A stretch of 64,000 nucleotides of DNA from CAWJTN01 sp963845895 (GCA_963845895.1 CAWJTN010000001.1:868001-932000); one strand, 5' to 3'. Shown: positions 16,071-24,446, numbered from the stretch's first letter. Notes: generated by a model not told the origin, from the letters alone. A program made the numbers and translations.

Positions 16071-16136
16071 TTTTTACACCTCTGGAGTGTAGTGGACCGT
16101 TGGAAAAGTCTATCTAGCTTTTAGACTTTTTTGCGG
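16071..16136. terminator. repeat R3, copy B: hairpin plus intrinsic terminator
   Basis: Matches 12992-13057 with one difference in 66 nt. The stem is AAAAGTCTA 16104-16112 with TAGACTTTT 16122-16130. It lies between the plus-strand 15274 gene and the minus-strand tRNA-Ser and can terminate both; its last bases overlap the tRNA 3' end. Confidence 0.7.
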
Positions 16137-16220
16137 AGAGGGCGGGATTCGAACCCGCGTGAGCTTTTAAGGCTCAAGGGGTTAGCAACCCCTCGCTATG
16201 GACCGCTCAGCCACCTCTCC
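16134..16220 (-). tRNA. tRNA-Ser (GCT)
   Basis: On the minus strand the acceptor GGAGAGG (from 16220) pairs with CCTCTCC (ending 16135), with discriminator G. The anticodon loop TTGCTAA gives GCT and is closed by GGGG/CCCC. A long variable arm (TGAGC...GCTCA) is typical of Ser. CCA is not encoded. The terminator hairpin of R3 copy B follows directly. Confidence 0.95.
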
Positions 16221-16373
16221 AAACTCTTTTCAATTTTATCACAATACTGATTTGAAAACCAACAAGGTGAGAATTATTAGAAGTCGAACTTTTTTACTTT
16301 TACTGCAGGTGATTTTTTGTTCTGCCTTTTTTCTCCTTGACTTTAAAGCCAAAAGATGTGAACATGATAGATA

Positions 16374-17600
16374 ATGGATCTTACGAACTTTATTCCAATT
16401 TTAGTTCTAATTACCATAATTCTCCTGGTCATCTTCATCGGTGTCCGCGTCATCATTAAAGAATCCGAAAAGCTCCAAAGGGATCTAAAAGAGGAGAGAG
16501 ACTTGGCAAAAGCCATAGTGACCTCGATGGGAGAGGGACTTTTGGTTTTGGATACTAAATTTAAGATAAGACAAATCAATCCGGCAGCTGAAAAATTCTT
16601 AGAAACAACCCAGGCGGAGGCTGTGGGGCAAAAATGGGCAGAGTTTGTCAAAGCTTACAAAGGTGAAAAAGAGATAAAGTTCAACGAGCGATCTTCTGTT
16701 TGGTCGCTTAAAAACGGAAAAGCAAAGGTCACAACAATCACAGACGATCATTATTATGAAACCAGATCAGGCAGAAAATTTGCTATTGTTGCTATGACCT
16801 CACCTTTAATAAGAGACGGGAATGTTGTTGGTGTTGTCAAGGTTTTCAGAGATGCGTCGAAGGAAAAAGAAATAGATCGGATGAAGACAGATTTCATATC
16901 GTTGGCTTCACACCAATTGAGGTCACCTTTATCGGCTATCAAATGGTTTACAGAACTTTTAAATGATCAATCATCAGGTCCACTAAACAATGAACAGAAA
17001 GAATTTACCAAAAATATCGCCAACTCGACCGAGAGAATGATCGAGCTTGTCAACTCTCTATTAAATATTTCGCGGATTGAGTCTGGAAGAATTATCATTG
17101 ATCCTGTTTCAACCGATCTGTCTAAGTTGGTCGGCCAGGTGATAGAGGAGTTAAAAAGAAAGATAGAAGAGAAAAAAGACAAAATTATTGTCAGTAAACA
17201 CGAAACCTTACCGCCGATAAGTATCGATCCAAAATTGATTAGACATGTTTACCTGAATCTTATTGACAATTCTATAAAATATTCACCAGAAGGAACAGAG
17301 ATCACAGTAATCATTTCTAAAAAAGATGATCAAATTATTTCACAGATAAGTGACAATGGCTATGGGATACCGGAGGAGGAACAGAACAAACTTTTCCAAA
17401 GATTTTTTAGAGCTAGGAATATAATACAAAAGGTCACGGAAGGGACAGGGCTCGGGCTATATTTAGCTAAAGCAATCGTTGAGTCGTCAGGTGGAAAAAT
17501 CTGGTTTAAAAGCAATGCCGATCGAGGGACTACATTTTGGTTTAGTCTGCCAGTTGCTGGAACAAAAGCGAAAAAAGGAGAAGTTACACTTGACGTTTAA
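16374..17600 (+). CDS. PAS-domain sensor histidine kinase
   Basis: A 408-aa kinase: one membrane segment (about 7-28), a coiled linker, a PAS domain (about 42-165, IVTSMGEGLLVLDTKFKIRQ), the phospho-accepting HisKA domain with His180 in LASHQLRSPL, and the ATP-binding HATPase domain with N box YLNLIDNSIKYSP, G1 DNGYGIP and G2 GTGLGLYLAK. It autophosphorylates and should pass phosphate to the two receivers directly downstream (17627 and 17998). Signal unknown; the PAS domain is cytoplasmic, so an internal ligand is likely. Confidence 0.95.
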   Translation: MDLTNFIPILVLITIILLVIFIGVRVIIKESEKLQRDLKEERDLAKAIVTSMGEGLLVLDTKFKIRQINPAAEKFLETTQAEAVGQKWAEFVKAYKGEKEIKFNERSSVWSLKNGKAKVTTITDDHYYETRSGRKFAIVAMTSPLIRDGNVVGVVKVFRDASKEKEIDRMKTDFISLASHQLRSPLSAIKWFTELLNDQSSGPLNNEQKEFTKNIANSTERMIELVNSLLNISRIESGRIIIDPVSTDLSKLVGQVIEELKRKIEEKKDKIIVSKHETLPPISIDPKLIRHVYLNLIDNSIKYSPEGTEITVIISKKDDQIISQISDNGYGIPEEEQNKLFQRFFRARNIIQKVTEGTGLGLYLAKAIVESSGGKIWFKSNADRGTTFWFSLPVAGTKAKKGEVTLDV

Positions 17601-17626
17601 TTCAATAAATTGTATTATAAAATAAA

Positions 17627-18001
17627 ATGGACAAACTGAAAGTGCTGGTGGTTGAGGATGAAGAACTTTTGCTTCAGGCTATAGGCAAGAAACTCCAGTT
17701 AGAAGGTTACGAAGCGATTTTATGTAGTGGAGGGAAGCAGGGCTTAGATCATCTTCGGACCTCAGAGACGCTGCCAAACGTGATCTGGCTAGATTACTAT
17801 CTGAAAGACATGAATGGTTTATCTTTCATGGGAACCTTGAAACAAAATCCAAAGTGGCAAAATATTCCGGTTGTTGTCGTCTCAAATTCTGCTAGCCAGG
17901 AAAAGGTAAACAACATGCTTGCACTTGGAGCAAAAAAATATTTATTAAAGGCAGAGTACCGTTTGGATGATATAATAAAGGCGATTAACGAAATTCTATG
18001 A
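17627..18001 (+). CDS. response regulator receiver protein
   Basis: A 124-aa single-domain receiver. The phospho-acceptor is Asp56 in NVIWLDYYLKDMNG; the acidic pair is Glu10-Asp11 (VVEDEE); the conserved Ser (VVVSNS) and Lys (LLKAEY) are present. It has no output domain. It follows the kinase by 26 nt and its last four bases overlap the next receiver's ATG (ATGA), so the three genes form a tight operon, possibly a phosphorelay or a kinase with two competing targets. Confidence 0.9.
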   Translation: MDKLKVLVVEDEELLLQAIGKKLQLEGYEAILCSGGKQGLDHLRTSETLPNVIWLDYYLKDMNGLSFMGTLKQNPKWQNIPVVVVSNSASQEKVNNMLALGAKKYLLKAEYRLDDIIKAINEIL

Positions 18002-18357
18002 AAAAAGTTTTGATCATTGAAGATGATCAATCTCTAGCTTCAGCTTACCGCGTTAAACTTTCTCCTCATTTTGAGACAAAAAGCGTGATAACAGGTGATG
18101 ATGGTATAAAAATAACCAACGAATGGTTGCCAGACTTTATAATTCTCGATCTTTTTTTAATCGGGGACAAGACGGGGCAGGAGGTTTTAGCAGAATTAAA
18201 AAAGAATCCTAAAACAAAAAAAATTCCGGTTATGGTTTTGACAAATTTGGAAGGTCAATGTCAAAAGGTATTGGAAATGGGAGCTTCGGATTGCTTCATT
18301 AAGACCGAGATGACCATGGACTCTATTCTTAAAAAAATAAACACCTACCTACAATAA
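17998..18357 (+). CDS. response regulator receiver protein
   Basis: A 119-aa single-domain receiver with Asp51 in FIILDLFLIG, acidic residues Glu8, Asp9 and Asp10, Thr in VLTNLEG and Lys in FIKTEM. The start overlaps the previous receiver's stop as ATGA. It lacks an output domain like its neighbour, so signalling must end in protein-protein contact elsewhere. Repeat R1 copy 2 starts a few bases after the stop. Confidence 0.9.
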   Translation: MKKVLIIEDDQSLASAYRVKLSPHFETKSVITGDDGIKITNEWLPDFIILDLFLIGDKTGQEVLAELKKNPKTKKIPVMVLTNLEGQCQKVLEMGASDCFIKTEMTMDSILKKINTYLQ

Positions 18358-18363
18358 AAACTG

Positions 18364-18590
18364 CGCTTTAAATTTTTGTCAGATTCTGTCAGAAGTTTCC
18401 CTCCCGCCAGTGCTCTTTGGGAAAGCGAAGATATCTTTTTCGAGCTTTTAAGGAGCCCGATGATTTTGGAGGTGGGTGTTCCTATTAAGTGAGAAAAATG
18501 GTATCGAGCTTTCCCTTCATGGGCGCTGTTGGGATCCCTTCCACTTCTACCACCTGACAAAAATAGAAGTAATTTTTGAAATTAGTTTTA
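18364..18590 (+). ncRNA. structured repeat R1, copy 2 (candidate RNA)
   Basis: Same architecture as copies 1 and 3 but with changed stems. 18391-18396 AGAAGT pairs with 18543-18548 ACTTCT, where the other copies have CGCGATT/AATCGCG. 18419-18426 pairs with 18508-18515. 18444-18447 GCTT pairs with 18487-18490 AAGT through one G-U. The pseudoknot arm 18456-18460 CCCGA pairs with TTGGG 18529-18533, again with a G-U. The outer stem is TTTTTGTCAG 18373-18382 with CTGACAAAAA 18554-18563, perfect over 10 bp. It sits between the receiver gene and the phosphatase gene. Confidence 0.6.
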
Positions 18591-18609
18591 ATAAGTTATA
18601 ATTACTTCA

Positions 18610-19254
18610 ATGAAAAAGAACAATCTTTGTACTATCTATATAGTTAGACACGGCGAAACTGAAGCCAATAGAAAGAGAATACTCCAAGGTCATTCTGATT
18701 TTCCCTTGACCGAGATTGGCGTAAGAGAGGCTAAAGAATTTGGTAAAAAATTTGCGAGAGTAAACTTTGCCGCTGCTTTTTCCTCCGATCTTTTGAGAGC
18801 AAAAAGGACCGCAGAGCTAATCCTTCTTGAAAAAAAAATTGCAGTTCAGACCTCAAAGAGATTAAAAGAAAGAAGTTTTGGCAGGTTTGAAGGAAGGCCT
18901 TTTGAAGAATTTGGTAATAAACTTAGGGATTTATTTGACAAGTATGAAACTTTAAGCGAGGACAAGAGGTTTAAATTTAAGTTTACAAAAGAAGGTGAAA
19001 GCGATGAAGAGCTGGCAATTAGAATGATAACTTTTTTGCGAGAGGTGGCTGTAGCTTATGCAGGAAAAACAGTGCTCGTTGTAAGCCACGGAGGAGTAAT
19101 GAGAGCTTTTTTAAAACGTTTGGGTTTTAATTTTGCTGGTCTCAACAAATTCAAAGGAAGAATGCAGATAGGGAATTTAGGATATGTTAAACTTGACTCC
19201 GATGGAGTAGATTTTTTTATTAAAGAAATTGAAGGAATAAATGCCAGTCTTTGA
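18610..19254 (+). CDS. histidine phosphatase (phosphoglycerate mutase family)
   Basis: A 214-aa enzyme of the branch-1 histidine phosphatase superfamily. The catalytic RHG triad (Arg13-His14-Gly15 in IVRHGETEANR) and the second histidine (VVSHGGVMRAFL) are both present, as is the LTEIGVREAKE motif. It could be a cofactor-dependent phosphoglycerate mutase or a broad phosphatase such as CobC; the short length and lone position favour a phosphatase. A TATAAT box at 18597-18602 ends 7 nt before the ATG. Confidence 0.85.
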   Translation: MKKNNLCTIYIVRHGETEANRKRILQGHSDFPLTEIGVREAKEFGKKFARVNFAAAFSSDLLRAKRTAELILLEKKIAVQTSKRLKERSFGRFEGRPFEEFGNKLRDLFDKYETLSEDKRFKFKFTKEGESDEELAIRMITFLREVAVAYAGKTVLVVSHGGVMRAFLKRLGFNFAGLNKFKGRMQIGNLGYVKLDSDGVDFFIKEIEGINASL

Positions 19255-19408
19255 TGAGGAGTTTTTTAAACAATTGGCGCTTTTTTTAAGCGGTATAAGT
19301 GATTTTTTTCAGGAGAACTTTATTTTCGGCCTGATCGCCGCAGTAGTTTTAATTGCTTTAATTATCTTTCAGCAGATCATTCTTTCATTATTGGCGGGAA
19401 GGATATAA
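19241..19408 (+). CDS. 55-aa membrane protein overlapping the phosphatase gene
   Basis: ATG at 19241 lies inside the end of the phosphatase gene in another frame (14-nt overlap); stop at 19406-19408. The product starts MPVFDEEFFKQLALFLSGIS and continues into one clear membrane helix (LIAAVVLIALIIF). Overlap with the upstream stop suggests translational coupling. No family recognised. Support comes from the strong helix and the tight overlap only. Confidence 0.5.
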   Translation: MPVFDEEFFKQLALFLSGISDFFQENFIFGLIAAVVLIALIIFQQIILSLLAGRI

Positions 19409-19461
19409 TTATAATCCCTAATTAAGAAGGAAATTTTAGTTCACAAACAGCTACAGCGTTC

Positions 19462-19620
19462 ATGAATGATATGGAAACTAAGGTTTTCGGAGCTACTCCT
19501 AATCCGTTTCCTACATTAAATCCAAGATTAAAACCTACAGATACATCCATATCTGAAATAGAAAGTCCAACACCTCAACTAAGGAAAACTTACTTGGCTG
19601 AACGAGAGATTGGGAATTAA
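19462..19620 (+). CDS. possible small Pro/Thr-rich protein
   Basis: An open frame of 52 codons (MNDMETKVFGATPNPFPTLN at its start, ending with AEREIGN and TAA). It has no hydrophobic segment and no motif; a TATAAT sequence occurs some 50 nt upstream. It fills most of the space between the small membrane gene and the convergent gene at 19632. It may equally be non-coding. Confidence 0.25.
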   Translation: MNDMETKVFGATPNPFPTLNPRLKPTDTSISEIESPTPQLRKTYLAEREIGN

Positions 19621-19631
19621 CTAACTGAATT

Positions 19632-20990
19632 TTATTTCCTTCCAATTAAAGCCAATGGGTTATTCAAATGGAGAAATTTTGTGATGGTGTTTGGCTCATC
19701 TTCTGGAATCATACCCATCTCCTGCATCCATTCCATCAATTTAAAGGGTCCTGTATCTTCTGCTTTACGAACATTCATTAGATAGCCAAAACTTAGATCA
19801 GCAATAGAATCTTTAATAACGCTTTTTCCAAAACCTTTAGCCACATGATCTAAAGCCAATAATACCGACGGAGGATCTTGGAAAATATCTCCTAAACCTG
19901 TCGCAAACAATACCCTGTTGGCATAAGAAAATAAAAGAGAAATAAACGGATTAGCGGTATATCCATAATATGCATCACTCAATAAAAGTATAAGACGATT
20001 CCTAACCATTGTTTCATTTTCAAAGATCCATCTTTGCATTTCTATCTTTTCAGGTTTCTTGTGAATCTCGTCTAGATCAAAAAGCCCGACAAGATTGCCT
20101 TTTCCCAAATGTGAAAAGGCATGATAATAAGAAGCTCGAAAATTTATTGATCTTTGTAGCCTTGACATCTCTTTGGTGAAATCTCCTTTTAAGGAAAGCA
20201 TATCTCCCAAAGGTCTATAAAAATGTGAAAGTAATTGATCGTTAAATGGTGTAATTTTATTAACTGCAAAATATCTGATCTGCATTTCGTCTTTTTGCTG
20301 TCGAATATTGTATTTTGTTGAGAGGAAACCCAGTGCCATTGTGTCGCCGTCAGCAGCCTCGTCATCCCATCTTGTATCTTTAATCTGACTTGAGTAGCCT
20401 GGAATTGCAGCGAAATGGAGTTTTAAAACTGGATCATTATTCATAAGATCTGTTATATTTACTTTGACCAAGGCTTGTTTATGCTTATTACCATCTAAGT
20501 GCTTTATTAATTCAATTCTATAGTTGCGGTAATAAAAAACTGCTAGGTTTTGATTAATTAAACCTCTTATCCCAAGATCTTTAAACGCATGAGCTAACGT
20601 GTCAAAAATAACGTTGGAATGTTTTAATCTCAATGAGATATCAATGTCTTTTGGATCGGCAAAGACCTTTTCGACGACACGTTTGGCCAACGGGTCATCA
20701 CCAACCAACATATTATCGATATCTTTGTAAATTCCTGCGAATTTTTTATCAATAGCAAAATTATCTGTCGTAAAAGCCCGCATTGATCCTCCACGTACAA
20801 CTCCTATATTGCCGTTTTCATCGGGATCACAATAAGGCAAAAATCTTTGTAGCAGATGTTCTGCCAAATAAGGAAGTTCGGTGCAGCTTGTAGCAGGTGA
20901 AGTTTTCTTAACAAAATCAACAAATAAAATTGATGAGAGAAGTCTAGCATTGTCCTTTTCTTGAACTTTTTGGATTAATTCAAGCAACAT
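19632..20990 (-). CDS. uncharacterised protein, possible nucleotidyltransferase-like core
   Basis: A 452-aa soluble protein. Near residues 60-130 it has GGSMRAF followed about 45 residues later by DPKDIDISLRLKH, and then a strand YRIELIKHL; this spacing loosely recalls the GG/GS...DxD...D/E pattern of the polymerase-beta-like fold, but the match is weak. The rest is mostly helical. Its start overlaps the end of the upstream regulator gene by 11 nt, so the two products are made together and probably act together. Function unknown. Confidence 0.65.
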   Translation of the reverse strand: MLLELIQKVQEKDNARLLSSILFVDFVKKTSPATSCTELPYLAEHLLQRFLPYCDPDENGNIGVVRGGSMRAFTTDNFAIDKKFAGIYKDIDNMLVGDDPLAKRVVEKVFADPKDIDISLRLKHSNVIFDTLAHAFKDLGIRGLINQNLAVFYYRNYRIELIKHLDGNKHKQALVKVNITDLMNNDPVLKLHFAAIPGYSSQIKDTRWDDEAADGDTMALGFLSTKYNIRQQKDEMQIRYFAVNKITPFNDQLLSHFYRPLGDMLSLKGDFTKEMSRLQRSINFRASYYHAFSHLGKGNLVGLFDLDEIHKKPEKIEMQRWIFENETMVRNRLILLLSDAYYGYTANPFISLLFSYANRVLFATGLGDIFQDPPSVLLALDHVAKGFGKSVIKDSIADLSFGYLMNVRKAEDTGPFKLMEWMQEMGMIPEDEPNTITKFLHLNNPLALIGRK

Positions 20991-22167
20991 ATGAGGTTAA
21001 TGAAAAGCCGTGATTCTTAATAGTTTTTATGAAATTTCCCTCAAAACCCAATGAGCTTAATTTTATTCTTAATCTTCTTATAAATTGATCCAGAGCCCAG
21101 TCTGTATAAAATTGATGGTAATTGTCTCCCCAGACTGTTTTGGCTGCTTGTTCTCTTGGGATAATTTTTTCCTTATTATCAATCAGTAAAATTAAAAGTC
21201 TTTTTTCTCTTTTGGAAAAATAATTATTCATTACCACCCCGTTAACCGCGATTCTTTGGCCGTCAATAAGCTCAATCGTCAATTTCCTTGCTGCTTGCTT
21301 TCTGACAAAATCCTCGAGAATAGGAGCAGAGAAGCAGTAGTTATTATTTTTTTTATAAATTGTATTTGTTTGCAGTAAATATTTAATTACAGATTTTTCT
21401 TCCAAGCTGAAATGAGATTCCTTTTTAATAATTTTTTCCAATATTTTCTTTTCCCACAGTTCAAATTCTTGCCAAAGAATACCTAATTTAACCTGCATTT
21501 CACCATGGCTAAAGAGGTTTTTTGCATCTTTTGTTTTACAAAATTGACGGCAAGCTTCTTTTATGATCCAAACTATTCCCCCACATTTTTGGGCTATTTC
21601 ATGGATCAAATCTTGAGGAAAAGTTATTGAGAACTTCTTTTCGAGATAGTGAATAAAATGATAAGAATCTGCTTTTTCCAGGTGAGAGAAAATACAGATA
21701 TTTTGGTAGAGGGTTGTACAAGATGATAATTTTTTTGAGAGTTGGGGATAGGTGATATTTCTTCGAAAAAAGTAGAGAAGAGAAATAGTAGGAAATTGAT
21801 GATATAAATTGTTGAGGCTGGCTAAGAGTGAGGGTTTTTCATCGATAAGTTTATCTGCATCAAGAATCAAAAGGGCAGCATGCCTAATTTTAGATTGAAT
21901 TTCACTTTTTATAAACCTCAATAACTCCGCAGAATCTTCAATTGGTTCAGCAGCTAAATCCAAAAGGATTAATTGAAGATCTGTTTTTTTCTCGAAATAT
22001 TTTTTAAATAAGTTTTCACTTTGTAGGAATGCATGAGCGCGATAAAGTTGATCACGTTTAGGAAGATGGATGATCGATCCTGATTCTCGGCGTTTAATAA
22101 TTTCAATCCACTGAGAATATATCTTTTCGGCAGTTTCTGGGGTAAGATTTTGGCTCAGTTTGACCAT
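20980..22167 (-). CDS. NTPase-like protein with OmpR-type winged-helix C-terminus
   Basis: A 395-aa protein. The first 280 residues look like a degenerate AAA/STAND-type ATPase module: strand LQLILLDLAAE, strand HAALLILDADKLI with a Walker-B-like ILDAD, and a helical lid. No good Walker A loop is seen. Residues about 300-395 are a Trans_reg_C winged helix: FSKREKRLLILLIDN, REQAAKTVWGDNY, DQFIRRLRIKL and IKTIKNHGFSL. It is probably a transcription regulator with a nucleotide-dependent or interaction N-terminal part. It is divergent from the operon at 22286, with TTTGxCGTCA direct repeats between them. Confidence 0.7.
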   Translation of the reverse strand: MVKLSQNLTPETAEKIYSQWIEIIKRRESGSIIHLPKRDQLYRAHAFLQSENLFKKYFEKKTDLQLILLDLAAEPIEDSAELLRFIKSEIQSKIRHAALLILDADKLIDEKPSLLASLNNLYHQFPTISLLYFFRRNITYPQLSKKLSSCTTLYQNICIFSHLEKADSYHFIHYLEKKFSITFPQDLIHEIAQKCGGIVWIIKEACRQFCKTKDAKNLFSHGEMQVKLGILWQEFELWEKKILEKIIKKESHFSLEEKSVIKYLLQTNTIYKKNNNYCFSAPILEDFVRKQAARKLTIELIDGQRIAVNGVVMNNYFSKREKRLLILLIDNKEKIIPREQAAKTVWGDNYHQFYTDWALDQFIRRLRIKLSSLGFEGNFIKTIKNHGFSLTSYVA

Positions 22168-22210
22168 ATTAGTTTTATCTATTTAGAGCCCCATAGTATA
22201 CCAAATTTCT

Positions 22211-22247
22211 TGTCAAAATGACAGTTTGACGTCAGATTTGTCGTCAA
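22211..22247. promoter_or_regulatory. candidate operator in a divergent promoter region
   Basis: Two direct repeats TTTGACGTCA (22226-22235) and TTTGTCGTCA (22238-22247), 12 nt apart, preceded by a mirror element GTCAAAATGAC (22212-22222). OmpR-type winged helices typically bind such head-to-tail repeats spaced 10-12 nt, and a gene for one starts at 22167 on the other strand. Binding is inference. Confidence 0.4.
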
Positions 22248-22285
22248 GCAGAAAGAGGCGTTGGGACATAAAATTGGTTTTCATA

Positions 22286-22789
22286 ATGAGCGAAATCATT
22301 CAAGGTTTAGAACTGCTGACGACCGAAGCCCAACCGAGATTGACGAGGGCAAAAGTCGAACTAGGTATCGAGGTAGAAGATGATCGAGTTTTACAATGGA
22401 TTAGCGGATTGAGGGAAGCTTTACAGGACTTTCATTATGGGTGGCCACTTGGTAAATATGTGAAAGCAAAAATTGATGAAGAGTTTGGATTTAAGGCCGC
22501 TTCAGCTCTTGGCCTTTCGCCTGGTGTGCCTGTAATGTTAGTAGGAAGCTATTTATTAGAGACAGAATCACTTAGAAAAGCCACCGTTGCTATAGGTAAA
22601 GTAATAAGCGGATGGGGACTATCCTGTTACAATGGGGCGCCTGAAGAAATATCAATTGATCAGCGACCATTAATTGCCTATGGGAAAATCTTTTCACGAT
22701 TAATATCTTTTTTACCTCCTGAAAACTTGTCACATAACCATTCTCTTTTTAGATCTAATACCTATGCCAGTCGAGGGCCATGGAAATAA
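22286..22789 (+). CDS. protein of unknown function, first gene of a four-gene operon
   Basis: Starting at the ATG at 22286 the product is 167 aa and soluble (SEIIQGLELLTTEAQPRLTR at the N-terminus). The frame is open upstream to 22226, but that part crosses the direct repeats and is unlikely to be translated. It contains helices (REALQDFHYGWPLGKYVKAK) and a Gly/Pro-rich hydrophobic middle (LGLSPGVPVMLVGSYLL). No family is recognised. It begins a tight four-gene series (22286-24310), divergent from the winged-helix regulator, which may control it. Confidence 0.6.
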   Translation: MSEIIQGLELLTTEAQPRLTRAKVELGIEVEDDRVLQWISGLREALQDFHYGWPLGKYVKAKIDEEFGFKAASALGLSPGVPVMLVGSYLLETESLRKATVAIGKVISGWGLSCYNGAPEEISIDQRPLIAYGKIFSRLISFLPPENLSHNHSLFRSNTYASRGPWK

Positions 22790-22793
22790 AAAT

Positions 22794-23228
22794 ATGGAAA
22801 TTAAAAGATTGCAAAATTTAATAGACACAGGAAATTTTTTTTTGAGAGGTGTGGCTTTGTTGCCGTTTGGTTGTGACACTTTGCGTCTCGCCTATGAATT
22901 AACTTATCATAGGCAAGATAAAAAAGGACAGCAAGAAACAGTAAATATTTGGGCTGGACAAATAGTTGTAAATCATGATCATAAACCATTGCCAGGAGTT
23001 CAGTATGGACCGAACGAATTTTTTAAAGTAAAAGGTAAATCAATCTGCTCGAGCGGAGAGGAAGTTGATATGCCTCCACACGAATTTTTTGAGCAAAATT
23101 TTGTTGGAGACGATGTACACCCTGATGATCACGCATATATTTGGAGACATTCTCATAGCAAAAAAGCGACGCGCGTACCAAGTTTAAAAGGTGGAACTAT
23201 TGAATGTGTAAAGGAAAAAAGGAAATAA
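22794..23228 (+). CDS. protein of unknown function
   Basis: A 144-aa soluble protein starting MEIKRLQNLIDTGNFF. The frame could begin at 22764, but that overlaps the previous gene by 26 nt; the ATG at 22794, 5 nt after the previous stop, is more natural. It is beta-rich (TLRLAYELTYHRQD, NIWAGQIVV) with several His/Asp residues near the end (DDVHPDDHAYIWRHSHSKK), which could bind metal, but no catalytic family is recognised. Second gene of the 22286-24310 operon. Confidence 0.6.
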   Translation: MEIKRLQNLIDTGNFFLRGVALLPFGCDTLRLAYELTYHRQDKKGQQETVNIWAGQIVVNHDHKPLPGVQYGPNEFFKVKGKSICSSGEEVDMPPHEFFEQNFVGDDVHPDDHAYIWRHSHSKKATRVPSLKGGTIECVKEKRK

Positions 23229-23232
23229 AAAA

Positions 23233-23469
23233 ATGAATAAAATAGAGAAAGGAATACATTTAGCAATAAATTCAGGAATTGCCTTATGTGGCATCGCGAT
23301 GCTTAAATTGGTAGGAGACTCAATGCTTGCCTATATTCAATGGTACCAAGCGACAAGGGAGTTTATTTTTGACGGAAATGTAGCTATAGGCGCATTGGGA
23401 GGTCTAGCGATGTTGGCTTACGCAACAGTTTCCACACGCAAAATATTAAAAGATTTAAGAAAAAAATAG
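23233..23469 (+). CDS. small two-pass membrane protein
   Basis: A 78-aa protein with two hydrophobic helices (about residues 10-30, SGIALCGIAMLKLVG, and 46-64, NVAIGALGGLAMLAYA) and a basic C-terminus (TRKILKDLRKK). It starts 4 nt after the previous stop and ends 4 nt before the next start, so it belongs to the operon and may anchor its soluble neighbours to the membrane. No family recognised. Confidence 0.6.
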   Translation: MNKIEKGIHLAINSGIALCGIAMLKLVGDSMLAYIQWYQATREFIFDGNVAIGALGGLAMLAYATVSTRKILKDLRKK

Positions 23470-23473
23470 CTTT

Positions 23474-24310
23474 ATGCCGAAAATAACTTTAAATGAAGCG
23501 AATGAACAAACGTGGGGAAGGGGTCTTGAAAGATTAAGATTCCATGATGCAGGACAAGCTGCGCGCGAATGGAGAAGCGGATTAGGTTTACCTACAATAT
23601 TAGACGAAGGATTTATGTCGACTGCACCACAAGATGCTATAAAAATTATAAGAAGTGCTTCACTTTATGCTTTAATAACTGGGCTATCGGTTAAAGATTC
23701 AAGCCTTACCATGCAAATGGTAGAAGCATCAAAGCCTAAGAAAGTTAAAAAACTCTATAAAGAACATGCTGATTTCGGTAAAACTGAAAATGTCGTTGTA
23801 CCAATTCAGTGTGCAAAAGGAGGAGATTTAGAAATTGTCGTCAATCCTGCTTTTGGTGTTGGCTGGCGGTTATGCCAAAAACATGCAGTTGCCAAAGCGT
23901 TGCCTCAAATGAAGCAGGTGAGAAATATTGACGATTTAATTTATTTAGAAGAAAATTTAACATACAAAGACCATTATATAGATCCAGGTCTACTTGCCAG
24001 ATTAAGCCCTGCCGATCCTAAACAATTAGCAGAAAGAATATCTCATTTACTTGAGCAAATGCTAGCTCATAGAGAAACAAAATTTTCCTTATTTTATCGA
24101 AGTGCGCCTGAAGAAAGCCACGGCTTAGGGATTGAAATAATGAAACACGGGATGGGGAAAATAGGTTTTACCTTTCTTTTAGATGATAAGACAGGTTTGA
24201 AATCTGTCGAATCAGTAGGTTATTATGATCCGAGTAAGGCTCCAGAAGATCTAAATCGAATTGGACAGGAAGCTATAGAAATAGGTAAGATTGTAAAAAG
24301 CTTTTTTTGA
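23474..24310 (+). CDS. protein of unknown function
   Basis: A 278-aa soluble protein starting MPKITLNEANEQTWGRGLER. It has an alpha/beta middle (NVVVPIQCAKGGDLEIVVNP) and a C-terminal strand pair with a long helix (GFTFLLDDKTGLKSVESVGY, DLNRIGQEAIEIGKIV). No known motif; the family is not recognised. Last gene of the four-gene unit opposite the winged-helix regulator. A 28-nt repeat (24333-24360) lies 22 nt past its stop. Confidence 0.6.
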   Translation: MPKITLNEANEQTWGRGLERLRFHDAGQAAREWRSGLGLPTILDEGFMSTAPQDAIKIIRSASLYALITGLSVKDSSLTMQMVEASKPKKVKKLYKEHADFGKTENVVVPIQCAKGGDLEIVVNPAFGVGWRLCQKHAVAKALPQMKQVRNIDDLIYLEENLTYKDHYIDPGLLARLSPADPKQLAERISHLLEQMLAHRETKFSLFYRSAPEESHGLGIEIMKHGMGKIGFTFLLDDKTGLKSVESVGYYDPSKAPEDLNRIGQEAIEIGKIVKSFF

Positions 24311-24332
24311 TAATAAAGTAAATCCATCCTTA

Positions 24333-24360
24333 GGGTGTCCGGGCTCGGAATTTGTAAAAA
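24333..24360. repeat. direct repeat flanking the subtilase gene, left copy
   Basis: GGGTGTCCGGGCTCGGAATT then TGTAAAAA; the right copy at 25762-25789 differs at three of 28 positions. Both copies lie just 3' of a plus-strand gene, so they may be decayed terminators or the ends of a module carrying the protease gene. Confidence 0.5.
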
Positions 24361-24446
24361 TTCCCCACGTTTAAAATACCCAGTGATTGATATCACAATA
24401 CCTCTTGACAATTGTCGATTATTACTTAATAATTATAATTAACTAA

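Noticed and set aside
18345..18560. 71-codon minus-strand frame, with a similar 67-codon frame at 60685-60888
   Set aside because: They match each other only because both cross the structured repeat R1; kept pairing in the DNA explains the sequence better than a protein.
22226..22285. Upstream extension of the 22286 gene
   Set aside because: The 20 extra codons cross the TTTGxCGTCA direct repeats and start at TTG; ATG 22286 is the more natural start.
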